64,000 bases of DNA from Periweissella cryptocerci (lineage in GTDB: Bacteria; Bacillota; Bacilli; Lactobacillales; Lactobacillaceae), in NCBI RefSeq assembly GCF_004358325.1, contig NZ_CP037940.1, forward strand, positions 1,116,001-1,180,000, read 5' to 3'. Of the stretch, positions 56,352 to 64,000 are shown piece by piece (position 1 is the stretch's first letter; each line of letters opens with the position of its first letter). The notes under the pieces were generated by a model. It had not been told where the DNA came from and searched no databases. It worked only from the letters and a program-made list of their open reading frames with translations. The position numbers and the translations under genes are program-made.

Positions 56352-57686
56352 TTACGCTAATGCGCCCATTGGATCCCATGGCTTCAAAAGCGTTGAGGCT
56401 TCATCATAGGCTTGTTTCAATTCGTCTGATAAAAATTCTTTTTTCACAACGATTTGATAACAATATTCATTCATCCAGTCATCAGACATGGTGTAATAGC
56501 CCTTCTTACCAGCCTTTTCACCCCATGAGTTTTCAACTTTCCACTTAGTGGGTTTGTCAGCGACCAAGTCGACACCCGTCAACACCATAGCATGCGTCAT
56601 CAGGCTTTCACCGTAATCAAGTCGTTCCGCCTTTGTCATTGCTAAATCGAGGTCGAATAACTCGGCTTCATTGTAAATTCCAGTAGCCATCAAGCCACTA
56701 TCACGGGCCACTTGTGGTCCCATATCAACCCCAAACCATACAGATTGTCCAGCCGTCAATTGCTTGATTGCCAATGCTTTGAAAGTGTCCATGTCAACAT
56801 TCAAGTGTTTTACTTCACGACCGTCAACCACATTACCGAGCATTTCAACACCATAAGTATGGTTGTATGGCTTATCCGCTGTTGGAGCATTAATAATCGA
56901 AACATATTCACTTAAATCCCAACCCACGAACTTGTCGTAGTAATCTTTCGGCGATAAGTCTTTTTCGATGTGATAGTTATTGTCTTCATCACGATATTCA
57001 AAATCAAATTTAACTGGTGGTTCCCCAAGTGTCAAACTCAAGAACCGATAGATACCTTGTAGCATATCTGATTTGGCCGTAGCGATTACCTCATCTGTTG
57101 CACCAGTCGCAACTAAATTGCGGAGCGTAACTGCATCTTTACGTAACTTTAAATTCAAAGTCAGGTTTAATTCACGGGAAGCGGATGAAGCTTGGCTTTC
57201 TGGATAAGCAGATTTAGGCGCAACTCCATACTTTTGAATAATTGCGACAATCATATCCCATTGTCCACCATCTTGTTGCGGTGTTTGTAGCAAAAACGCA
57301 ACTTTACGTGAATCAAGGGGTTCTGTTGCCGTGTTTAAGATATTTTCATAGAAGTAATTTGCTTTTTCAAATTTATCCCAGAAGAAAGTATAACTTTGTG
57401 AAAGCTCAAATTCATCAGAAAGCTTGAACATGTCTTTGATATCATGGCGCATCGTATTCAACGCCGCAAACATCCAACACCGACCAGATTGCTTTTGATT
57501 CGCTACCTTACCGGTATTCAAATCAATTGAAAAAACCGGGGTGTTGTCGATTTCAGCTTGGACATCATGCGCTGAGCTATAAATACCGTTCTTGGTAACA
57601 GCCCGCCGAATTACTGCGCTCGCAGGTCGCTTAGCTAAATCTTCTTTGTAACCCGTAATTTGATCAAACAAAATTGCTTTACTCAT
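56352..57686 (-). CDS. pepC: Aminopeptidase C (bleomycin hydrolase family)
   Basis: A 444-aa cytosolic cysteine aminopeptidase of papain fold. Catalytic Cys70 in QSGRCWMFA, His in THAMVLTGVD and Asn in VENSWG are all present; the C-terminus ends at DPMGALA as in other PepC proteins. The start was placed at ATG 57686 (MSKAILFDQI), 9 nt after GGAGG; upstream in-frame codons do not resemble the family. It supplies amino acids from peptides in lactic acid bacteria. Confidence 0.96.
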   Translation of the reverse strand: MSKAILFDQITGYKEDLAKRPASAVIRRAVTKNGIYSSAHDVQAEIDNTPVFSIDLNTGKVANQKQSGRCWMFAALNTMRHDIKDMFKLSDEFELSQSYTFFWDKFEKANYFYENILNTATEPLDSRKVAFLLQTPQQDGGQWDMIVAIIQKYGVAPKSAYPESQASSASRELNLTLNLKLRKDAVTLRNLVATGATDEVIATAKSDMLQGIYRFLSLTLGEPPVKFDFEYRDEDNNYHIEKDLSPKDYYDKFVGWDLSEYVSIINAPTADKPYNHTYGVEMLGNVVDGREVKHLNVDMDTFKALAIKQLTAGQSVWFGVDMGPQVARDSGLMATGIYNEAELFDLDLAMTKAERLDYGESLMTHAMVLTGVDLVADKPTKWKVENSWGEKAGKKGYYTMSDDWMNEYCYQIVVKKEFLSDELKQAYDEASTLLKPWDPMGALA

Positions 57687-57841
57687 TTTACTAATCCTCC
57701 AATATATTTCAAAAAATTTGACGCTACTAATCTTGCATGTACATAAAACCGAAACGAACACGATACTTTGTAACTCCTTTTAATCATACCCCTAATCAAA
57801 TTAAATGTTCACTTTTAATCACACTATTCAATTAGCACAAG

Positions 57842-57876
57842 AAAAAAGGCCTAACCACGACGCTTGTGATTAGACC
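57842..57876 (-). terminator. Intrinsic terminator of the NlpC/P60 gene
   Basis: Minus-strand stem AGGTCTAATCAC/GTGGTTAGGCCT followed by TTTTTT. Confidence 0.88.
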
Positions 57877-57906
57877 TAACAGATGATGTTATTTAATTTT
57901 GTTATA

Positions 57907-58659
57907 TTATGCGTTTGGTAACTTGTTTAAGTCAAGACGAATTGCAAATGATGGACGGTTGTAGTAAGTAGCCAATGAAGCAGTTCCTAAACCACGACCT
58001 GGACGGAATGCGTTAATCCAAGTGCTCTTACCAGTAGCTAAACCAACGTGGTAAGCAGTACCAGCGCCACCCTTAGACCAGATTAACAAATCACCGGCTT
58101 TAGCTGACTTAGCTGAAATACGCTTAGCACCACGGCTCATTGCTTGGTTAGCAGCGGTACGGCCAATGTTCTTACCAGTCGTCTTCTTGAAAACGTATTG
58201 TGTAAATCCTGAACAATCAAAACCACGAGGAGTAGTACCACCCCAAACATATGGAGTACCCTTAAACTTCTTAGCGTACTTAATTACCTTGGTTGCAGGT
58301 ACAGAACCCTTTTTAGAAAGTGTAAGGTTTGCTGATTTTACCCAACCCTTAGTTGAACCTGACTTAATGTAGTACATAGTCTTATTCTTGTTGCTAAGTG
58401 AAGCAGATGCCTTCTTAGTAACTTTTAAAGTCTTGTTTTTAACTGAGTTAGTTTTCTTACCAGTTTTAACTAATTTACCACCAGACACCTTGTAGATGTT
58501 ACCGTTGTGCTTAACAGTAGCTTGCTTACCTGAAACGGTTTGCTTGCGACTAGTTAAGTGATCGTTATAAGTTGCGGCGCTGGCTGAAGTAGAAGTTGTA
58601 GCAAAGATTGCTGCGACTGCCATTACTGCTAATAAAGTTGCGAATACTTTTTTCATCAT
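57907..58659 (-). CDS. Secreted NlpC/P60 peptidoglycan hydrolase
   Basis: A 250-aa wall hydrolase cutting peptide stems. Signal peptide (1-29, cut near ASAAT), a Lys-rich basic middle region (about 35-115) that may bind the wall, and a C-terminal NlpC/P60 domain (about 124-245) with catalytic Cys149 in FDCSGFT and His204 in YHVGLA. A ribosome site AAAGGAAA is 13 nt before the double ATG. A weak cre-like string (CTTAAACGATAACA, 58738-58751) lies in the leader. Confidence 0.92.
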   Translation of the reverse strand: MMKKVFATLLAVMAVAAIFATTSTSASAATYNDHLTSRKQTVSGKQATVKHNGNIYKVSGGKLVKTGKKTNSVKNKTLKVTKKASASLSNKNKTMYYIKSGSTKGWVKSANLTLSKKGSVPATKVIKYAKKFKGTPYVWGGTTPRGFDCSGFTQYVFKKTTGKNIGRTAANQAMSRGAKRISAKSAKAGDLLIWSKGGAGTAYHVGLATGKSTWINAFRPGRGLGTASLATYYNRPSFAIRLDLNKLPNA

Positions 58660-59054
58660 CTGTTTTATAATTTCCTTTTCTGTGTCCTGTGCTATTCGAT
58701 GTTTTAAATACTACCAGTTGAATATTGCAAAGAATTACTTAAACGATAACAGGAACATTACAGATAATGACAAAAATCACTATTTTGACTTATACATAAT
58801 TTAACAATCGGTGTACACATTAGTCCAATTAGTATCAAAAATTGAACACAATGCTTTAAAATGAACACAAAACTCACTAACGAAAGCTTCTTTCATTAAT
58901 AATATGTGGTATACGTGCTTTTTACTGCATAACTTCTTTTTGTAATCTTTGCAATGAATGACATGCGATTACAAAAGAACACACCATCTAGTCATAGTTA
59001 GTCAACCCAGGATGAGTGGTAAAACTTTAAGCAGCAGATACGAACAATACCACG
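58660..59054. other. Long AT-rich leader of the NlpC/P60 gene
   Basis: Nearly 400 bp with no gene. It must contain the promoter of the wall hydrolase; apart from the weak cre-like string at 58738-58751 no element could be assigned. The last bases (CAATACCACG) match the right end of a structured repeat. Confidence 0.4.
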
Positions 59055-59093
59055 AAAAAAACGGGGGTAAGAAATTTTTCTCTCACGCCCGTT
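59055..59093. terminator. Terminator-like hairpin, left copy of a duplicated pair
   Basis: ACGGG...CCCGT stem with A and T flanks, very similar to the SDR terminator 390 bp away. Both are preceded by CAATACCACG, so the unit is a direct duplication around repeat copy J. Confidence 0.7.
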
Positions 59094-59100
59094 TATTTAT

Positions 59101-59440
59101 TTCTATTTGTTCTAGCGTGGGATTATCACTTCTGTACTTTTGTTTAAAAATGCTCACGTACCACGGAATATATCTTATGCACTAGTTTGAGAATTATTAC
59201 TAACTAACGCAGTGGCTGGAAATTGCTTGGCAGGCGCAGCCTTTACACCGCGACTGGGGGGAATATGTGTGAAACACGTATTTCCGCTGAGGATAAGATG
59301 AGGACTCTTAGGAATTTATTCCTTAGAGTCCCAGCTTATCCGAGTTGTTCAAGACCGCATTTTGGCTTGAACATGTGCTTCCAGCGCGGTGCGTCAAGTA
59401 ATTTACCGGCACGCAGTGGTCAATTTTATTCAATACCACG
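59101..59440 (+). repeat. Structured intergenic repeat, copy J (full length)
   Basis: About 340 bp. Left half closest to copy A (ACGGAATATATCTTATGCACTAG-type, key string GGAATATATCTTA). Core with CAGTGGCTGGAAATTGCTTGG, hairpin 1 AATATGTGT/ACACGTATT, hairpin 2 GGACTCTTAGGAA/TTCCTTAGAGTCC and hairpin 3 GTTCAAG/CTTGAAC. The right end runs directly into the SDR terminator. Confidence 0.83.
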
Positions 59441-59487
59441 AAAAAAAACGGGGCTGAGAAAAAATTTCCCTCGCGCCCGTTTTTTTA
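59441..59487. terminator. Intrinsic terminator of the SDR gene, right copy of the duplicated pair
   Basis: Stem ACGGGGC/GCGCCCGT with A-tract and T-tract on both sides, 5 bp after the SDR stop on the minus strand. Confidence 0.82.
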
Positions 59488-59491
59488 GTTA

Positions 59492-60283
59492 TTATCCTTT
59501 ACCACCATCAAACGCTTCATATAAAGTAATTCCACCATCAACAAATAACGTTTGCCCAGTGACATACTTGGATTGATTTGATGCTAACCACGCTGCCGCA
59601 TCGGCAACATCATATGGATCACCAATCTTTTGCATGGGAATCATTGATTCAGTTTCTTGCCGAACACTGGAATCTTCAAACCGTTTGGCATTGATTGGCG
59701 TGTCCATCGCACCAGGCCCAATGGCGTTCACCCGAATATTACTTTCGGCGTATTCCATCGCTAACGTTTTATTGAACATACTTAGACCACCCTTGGAAGT
59801 CGTGTACGCCGCATAAGTTGGCCATGGAATTAATTCGTGAATCGATGACATATTGATAATATTACCTGGTTTGTTGTTAGGTAACCAGTAATTCAATGCT
59901 GCCTTCGCCCCAAGAAATGGGCCCGTCAAATTAACCGCAATTTGGCGGTTCCACTCATCTAACGAAACTTCATGAGTATGATTTTGCGTTTCAAAACCAG
60001 CGTTACTAACCCAAATATCAAGGCCACCAAAGTTTTCAAGTGCGGCATCAAGTAAGGCTTGATTACCTTCTTCAGTTTCCACGCCGCCTTTAATTGCGAT
60101 GGCATGTCCCCCAAGTTTTTCAATTTCATAAACTGTTTGAGCAGCACCATTCATATCCGTGTTGTAATTAATTACAACAGACATACCTTCTTCGGCAAAT
60201 CGGTGCACGATTGCGTTACCTAAACCTTTTGAGCCACCGGTCACAACCGCGACTTTACCTGCTAAATCTGGATACATTGCCAT
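59492..60283 (-). CDS. Short-chain dehydrogenase/reductase, glucose 1-dehydrogenase-like
   Basis: A 263-aa NAD(P)-dependent oxidoreductase. Cofactor motif TGGSKGLG (15-22), NAG motif in VSNAG, catalytic Ser147 in MSSIHE, Tyr160 and Lys164 in YTTSK, and GPGAMDTPI after strand 6. The overall pattern, including the IPWPTYAAY segment and C-terminal FVDGGITLY, is like bacterial glucose 1-dehydrogenases. Substrate is uncertain. GAGGAGG precedes the ATG. Confidence 0.88.
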   Translation of the reverse strand: MAMYPDLAGKVAVVTGGSKGLGNAIVHRFAEEGMSVVINYNTDMNGAAQTVYEIEKLGGHAIAIKGGVETEEGNQALLDAALENFGGLDIWVSNAGFETQNHTHEVSLDEWNRQIAVNLTGPFLGAKAALNYWLPNNKPGNIINMSSIHELIPWPTYAAYTTSKGGLSMFNKTLAMEYAESNIRVNAIGPGAMDTPINAKRFEDSSVRQETESMIPMQKIGDPYDVADAAAWLASNQSKYVTGQTLFVDGGITLYEAFDGGKG

Positions 60284-60345
60284 TACTAAAGCCTCCTCGT
60301 AGTAAATGTTTTGCCATTCAGCTACAGATTGTTAAAGTAACTGAA

Positions 60346-60792
60346 TTAGAAGTTTGCTTGACCCATCATTTTTTGGATAGTTGCTGAAACTTTATCCATT
60401 TCTTCTTCTTGTGCTGAACCAGCAGCGTTGAATGCTTCAACGTCAACTGTTTGTTCAGCAACATTAAGTGAGTCCGTCATTGCACGACATGCTTGTGCAT
60501 ATGCTGCATAGTGCTTCTTTAAGTTTGAGTACATACCAATCATCTTAATTGGGGCTTGGGCACCGTTCAAACGACCAGCGTTTGCTTCGTACACTTCAGT
60601 TGCGTCATTAAATTCAGCCGCAATTTCTTGAAATTCAGCTTTGGGCATATCTGCTAACTTATCAGCTTCCAATGCAGTTGCTAATTTTTCATAGAAAGGG
60701 GCAACATTGTTACCAGTTTCTTCAGTTGTGTCGACCACTGTTTGTAAGTTAGTTGCGAAACGTTGAATTGATGCCATTGATTGCTTTGCCAT
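60346..60792 (-). CDS. Unknown all-helical protein
   Basis: A 148-aa soluble, Ala/Glu-rich protein with no signal peptide or membrane helix, one Cys (in YAQACRAM) and Met-rich ends (IQKMMGQANF). Predicted as four or five long helices, possibly a bundle. No family recognised. A clear ribosome site (AAGGAG) precedes ATG. It sits between the cation ATPase gene and the SDR gene with no clear terminator on either side of it, so it may share a transcript with the SDR gene downstream. Confidence 0.7.
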   Translation of the reverse strand: MAKQSMASIQRFATNLQTVVDTTEETGNNVAPFYEKLATALEADKLADMPKAEFQEIAAEFNDATEVYEANAGRLNGAQAPIKMIGMYSNLKKHYAAYAQACRAMTDSLNVAEQTVDVEAFNAAGSAQEEEMDKVSATIQKMMGQANF

Positions 60793-60912
60793 GTGTATTT
60801 AGAGCTCCTTAAATTTTTAAAAGTATTTACGCTATCCTGCGCCTATCCTTCTATTATACATGATAAATGAATAACTACGTTTAACAATATCTCGACAAAT
60901 TCCGAACCTAGA

Positions 60913-60945
60913 AAAAAAGCCGATATCTTATTAAGAATACCGACT
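60913..60945 (-). terminator. Intrinsic terminator of the P-type ATPase gene
   Basis: Minus-strand stem GTCGGTATTCTT/AAGATATCGGC followed by TTTTTTT, 15 bp after the stop. Confidence 0.85.
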
Positions 60946-60958
60946 CTAGATTTAGTAA

Positions 60959-63616
60959 TTAAATTTTATGGAACACACGTCGTTGTACTAATTTCACGAT
61001 TTCAACAACAACAATCATCAAGACCCCAGCACCAAGGACAATTGCCCATTGGTAAAGATCAAGTGGCGTTACGTGGAACATGCTGTTCAAACCAGGAATA
61101 AAGATTGTTGCAGCCATTAAAAGCCCAGCAGTCAAAATTGCGAGATTGAAGTACTTATTCCGGAAAGCACCAACTGTGAAGATTGATTGGTAAACTGACT
61201 TAGTTGAGAAGGCGTGGAATAATTGGATTAATCCAAGTGTTACAAACGCCATCGTCAACGCATCCTTGTGTGCCAAGGCATCGTTCATGTGAACTGGGTA
61301 AGTAATCCCAATCCAGTAAACTGCTAACGTCAACGCCCCTTCCAAGATACCTTGGTAGATAATTGATGATTGCACACCATTAGATAAGAAGTTTGACTTA
61401 CGACCACGTGGCTTACGTTTCATAATTCCAGGTTCAGCTGGTTCCATTCCGAGAGCAATCGCTGGGAACGTATCCGTCACCAAGTTAATCCACAAAATGT
61501 GCACTGGTGCCAAGATACTCCAACCCATCAAGGTCATGATGAACAAGGTCAAAACTTCCCCTAAGTTAGCTGAGAGTAAGTATTGGATTGCTTTTTGAAT
61601 ATTACTAAAGACCTTACGTCCTTCTTGGACCGCATCAACAATCGTTGCAAAGTTATCGTCTGCTAAGACCATGTCAGAAGCACCCTTTGAAACTTCAGTC
61701 CCAGTAATTCCCATGGCAATCCCGATATCAGCTGTCTTCAAGGCAGGTGCATCGTTGACACCATCCCCAGTCATCGCCACAACTTTACCTTGTTTTTGCC
61801 AAGCATTCACAATCCGAACTTTGTGTTCAGGCGCAACCCGTGCATAGACTGAATATTGCTTAACTTGGTTAGCAAATGTTTCATCATCTAATTTATCAAG
61901 TTCGGCACCTGTAATCACAGCGTCTGCGTTTTCAGCCGAATCAAGAATTCCAAGCCGTACCGCAATCGCTGAGGCAGTGTCACGGTGGTCACCAGTAATC
62001 ATCAATGTCCGAATACCAGCGTCTTTAGCTTCTGCTACGGCTTGGGCAACTTCTGGCCGTTCAGGATCAATCATCCCAATCAAACCAGTGAACACTAAGC
62101 CGTTTTCAACTTCGTCACTTGTTAATTTGTCAGGCAAATCTTCCACTTCACGGTAAGCAAATGCCAACACCCGTAAGGCTTGCACTGCCATATCGTGATT
62201 AGTTTTCAAGATAAGTTCACGTTGTTCTTCAGTCAACATTTGTACTTGACCATCAATCAAAATCCGCGTCACCCGATCCAATAATTGGTCAGGCGCACCC
62301 TTAACAGTCACAAAGTGGCGACCTTCATGCGGGTGCACAGTCGTCATCAACTTACGTTCTGAATCAAAAGGAATTTCATTAGTCCGTGGCTTGTCAGTAA
62401 ATAACTGTGGTAAGTCACGTTCGTGGTCTTTATTAAATTGAATCAAAGCAGTTTCAGTTGGGTCACCAACAAGCTTGCCATCAATTTCTTTTGTATCGTT
62501 ATTTAAAGCCAAAATATCGGCTAAGACAACTGCATCGCCTTCAAGTGGTGTGGCGGCATCAAAGAGTTGGTTATCGACAAAGTATTTTTCAACTGTCATT
62601 TTGTTTTGTGTCAAAGTACCAGTTTTATCGGAACCGATAATCTCCGTTGAGCCCAAAGTTTCAACAGCTGGCAACTTACGTACTAAGGCATGACGCTTAG
62701 CCATCCGTGTTGTCCCTAAGGCTAACGTAATTGTCACAATGGCTGGTAAACCTTCAGGGATTGCGGCAACTGCCAATGAAATGGCCGTCAACAGCATATC
62801 AACCCATGATTCATCACGCCACAGCATCCCAATTACAAAGACGATAACGGCGATAATCAAAATAAGGACCGTTAAAACTTTACCCAATTGACTCAAGTTG
62901 GCTTGTAATGGAGTTTCTGTTTGTTCAGCTTGGTCGAGCATATCAGCAATGCGACCAACTTCAGTCTTCATCCCAGTACCAGTAACAACACCAGTCCCAC
63001 GACCGTATGTCACGTTACTGTTCATGTAACCCATGTTTTTACGATCACCAAGTGGTAATTCGTCAGCTTCAATTACTTCATTAATTTTATCAACGGGCAC
63101 TGATTCCCCCGTCAACGCAGCTTCTTCAATCTGTAATGATGATGTTTCAATAAAACGCATGTCGGCTGGAACAATATCACCAGCTTCAAGTAAGACAATA
63201 TCACCAGGAACCAACGCGTCGGCCTTCACCGTTTCAATTTGACCATTCCGGCGCACATTAGCATTCGGTGCTGACATTTCTTTCAGTGCGTTAATTGCGT
63301 CTTCGGCTTTAGCTTCTTGGAATACCCCGAACACCGCATTCAATACAACCACTAACAAAATAATCACCGCATCAACTACTTCACCAGTTGCTGCTGCAAC
63401 CACTGCTGCGACCAACAAAACAATAATCATCAAGTCTTTAAACTGGTTGAAAAACTTTTGGAGCATCGTCGTGCCCTTAGCTTCTTCTAAAGCATTCGGA
63501 CCAAATTCCTCAACTCGCTTAGCTACTTCATCAGCCGTCAAACCATTTGCAGCATTCGTGTGTAAATTATCAAGGATTTCCTCACTTGATTCATTAAACA
63601 AAGCTGGTTTACTCAT
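60959..63616 (-). CDS. P-type IIA cation ATPase, probable manganese (or calcium) exporter
   Basis: An 885-aa membrane pump. TGES (169-172) in the actuator domain, PEGLP (287-291) in helix 4, phosphorylation Asp330 in SDKTGTLT, hinge TGDGVNDAPAL and the helix 6 cation site NLVTDTFPAIALG, all typical of the calcium-ATPase group (P2A). The upstream yybP-ykoY aptamer senses Mn2+, and in Lactococcus lactis the same riboswitch controls the P-type ATPase YoaB, so Mn2+ efflux is the better prediction. The start was placed at ATG 63616 (MSKPALFNES), 10 nt after GGAGG; an ATG three codons earlier touches that ribosome site. Confidence 0.92.
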   Translation of the reverse strand: MSKPALFNESSEEILDNLHTNAANGLTADEVAKRVEEFGPNALEEAKGTTMLQKFFNQFKDLMIIVLLVAAVVAAATGEVVDAVIILLVVVLNAVFGVFQEAKAEDAINALKEMSAPNANVRRNGQIETVKADALVPGDIVLLEAGDIVPADMRFIETSSLQIEEAALTGESVPVDKINEVIEADELPLGDRKNMGYMNSNVTYGRGTGVVTGTGMKTEVGRIADMLDQAEQTETPLQANLSQLGKVLTVLILIIAVIVFVIGMLWRDESWVDMLLTAISLAVAAIPEGLPAIVTITLALGTTRMAKRHALVRKLPAVETLGSTEIIGSDKTGTLTQNKMTVEKYFVDNQLFDAATPLEGDAVVLADILALNNDTKEIDGKLVGDPTETALIQFNKDHERDLPQLFTDKPRTNEIPFDSERKLMTTVHPHEGRHFVTVKGAPDQLLDRVTRILIDGQVQMLTEEQRELILKTNHDMAVQALRVLAFAYREVEDLPDKLTSDEVENGLVFTGLIGMIDPERPEVAQAVAEAKDAGIRTLMITGDHRDTASAIAVRLGILDSAENADAVITGAELDKLDDETFANQVKQYSVYARVAPEHKVRIVNAWQKQGKVVAMTGDGVNDAPALKTADIGIAMGITGTEVSKGASDMVLADDNFATIVDAVQEGRKVFSNIQKAIQYLLSANLGEVLTLFIMTLMGWSILAPVHILWINLVTDTFPAIALGMEPAEPGIMKRKPRGRKSNFLSNGVQSSIIYQGILEGALTLAVYWIGITYPVHMNDALAHKDALTMAFVTLGLIQLFHAFSTKSVYQSIFTVGAFRNKYFNLAILTAGLLMAATIFIPGLNSMFHVTPLDLYQWAIVLGAGVLMIVVVEIVKLVQRRVFHKI

Positions 63617-63702
63617 AAAAAACATTCCTCCGTATACTGTCAGTGTGCATTAATTTCACACGCAACTTACCAAATTATGCTTACAACTCGTTGGTATTAA
63701 AC

Positions 63703-63742
63703 AAAAAACGCGCCTACTATCAATTAATGATAGTCTGCGCGT
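63703..63742 (-). terminator. Strong terminator between riboswitch and ATPase gene
   Basis: Minus-strand stem ACGCGC(CT)ACTATCA-type: ACGCGC/GCGCGT outside and ACTATCA/TGATAGT inside, 5-nt loop, followed by TTTTTTG. It lies about 85 bp before the ATPase start and 15 bp past the T-tract of the first hairpin. Confidence 0.85.
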
Positions 63743-63756
63743 ACTAGTTGTTCAAT

Positions 63757-63807
63757 AAAAATATCCAACTCATGTATGCGCAAATAAAATCGCTAGCATA
63801 CATGAGT
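63757..63807 (-). terminator. Riboswitch expression-platform hairpin
   Basis: Perfect 12-bp stem ACTCATGTATGC/GCATACATGAGT followed by a T-rich tract (ATATTTTTATT). Its 5' arm contains CTCATGTA, which is also the 3' strand of aptamer stem P1, so the two structures exclude each other. Mn2+ binding would favour P1 and open this terminator. Confidence 0.75.
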
Positions 63808-63889
63808 CTCACCTTTTAAGGAATCTGCCGGAATTGCTTCTTGTTGACGACAGAGCCGCATGTTGGCATGCAGGTTACTCCCTCACGTA
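63799..63889 (-). promoter_or_regulatory. yybP-ykoY manganese riboswitch aptamer
   Basis: On the minus strand the two conserved blocks of this aptamer are visible: GTGAGGGAGTAACC at the 5' side and AAAAGGTGAGACT at the 3' side (family blocks GGGGAGUAG and AAGGUGAGAC). They are joined by stem P1 (TACGTGAG with CTCATGTA, one G-U pair). Between them are a GCATG/CATGC hairpin and a GC-rich internal loop region. Position upstream of a P-type cation ATPase fits known members. Confidence 0.85.
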
Positions 63890-64000
63890 ATTAACTTAAG
63901 CTTAGTATATCAGTTGTTACTTATTCTAAGCAACAGAAATTTGTTTTCGGTTACATTACGAAAGTTCGAAGAAAATGTGAATTCATCAAGTAAATCTTCA

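Noticed and set aside
58738..58751. cre site upstream of the NlpC/P60 gene
   Set aside because: Twelve of fourteen positions fit, but the first two fixed bases are wrong and no promoter could be placed relative to it; kept only as a note in the gene entry.
1..64000. CRISPR array, tRNA, rRNA, prophage or transposase genes
   Set aside because: No regularly spaced short direct repeats, no cloverleaf sequences, and no transposase or integrase motifs were seen on either strand. The holin-like label at 25438-25815 is a family name only.

Overview
The window is a chromosomal segment of a low-GC Gram-positive coccus or rod of the order Lactobacillales. Almost everything is coded on the minus strand. 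The housekeeping gene order comFA-comFC-hpf-secA-prfB-phoP-phoR-(pst operon)-phoU-pspC-yvlD-hprK-lgt-gpsA-galU-trxB-pgcA-uvrB is a well-known block of Lactobacillaceae chromosomes. Heavy use of WxL, BspA-type and piliated surface proteins suggests the Weissella/Periweissella/Leuconostoc branch, but the genus is inference. No tRNA, rRNA, CRISPR array, transposase or phage gene was seen.

Layout, left to right: the 5' part of uvrB (cut by the window edge); an HD-domain nucleotidase; a sortase-assembled pilus operon (tip, backbone, minor pilin, class C sortase) behind a probable cre site; a CAP-domain secreted protein; pgcA; trxB; a WxL-type surface complex (two WxL proteins, a WxL-like protein, a WxL-interacting protein and a small membrane protein); the galU-gpsA-lgt-hprK-yvlD-pspC operon; phoU-pstB-pstB-pstA-pstC-pstS behind a clear PHO box; four BspA-like leucine-rich-repeat adhesins; phoR-phoP; prfB; secA; a 4-fold beta flower protein; hpf-comFC-comFA. 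Then come yigZ and a TPR protein, the only plus-strand genes, followed by an L,D-transpeptidase, a second pstS, pepC, an NlpC/P60 hydrolase, an SDR dehydrogenase, a helical unknown, and a P-type cation ATPase behind a yybP-ykoY manganese riboswitch.

Three cell-surface islands (pilus, WxL complex, BspA adhesins) sit inside an otherwise conserved housekeeping backbone. The BspA island separates phoPR from the pst operon it should control, and looks like a tandem duplication of a two-gene operon.

The most unusual feature is a family of eleven non-coding repeats (about 180-460 bp, including short deletion derivatives). They share a multi-hairpin architecture in which stem sequences change between copies while pairing is kept (compensatory changes). 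Most copies abut the U-tract of the intrinsic terminator of a minus-strand gene. No enzyme is associated with them here. They are the best candidate for an undescribed mobile or structured-nucleic-acid system.
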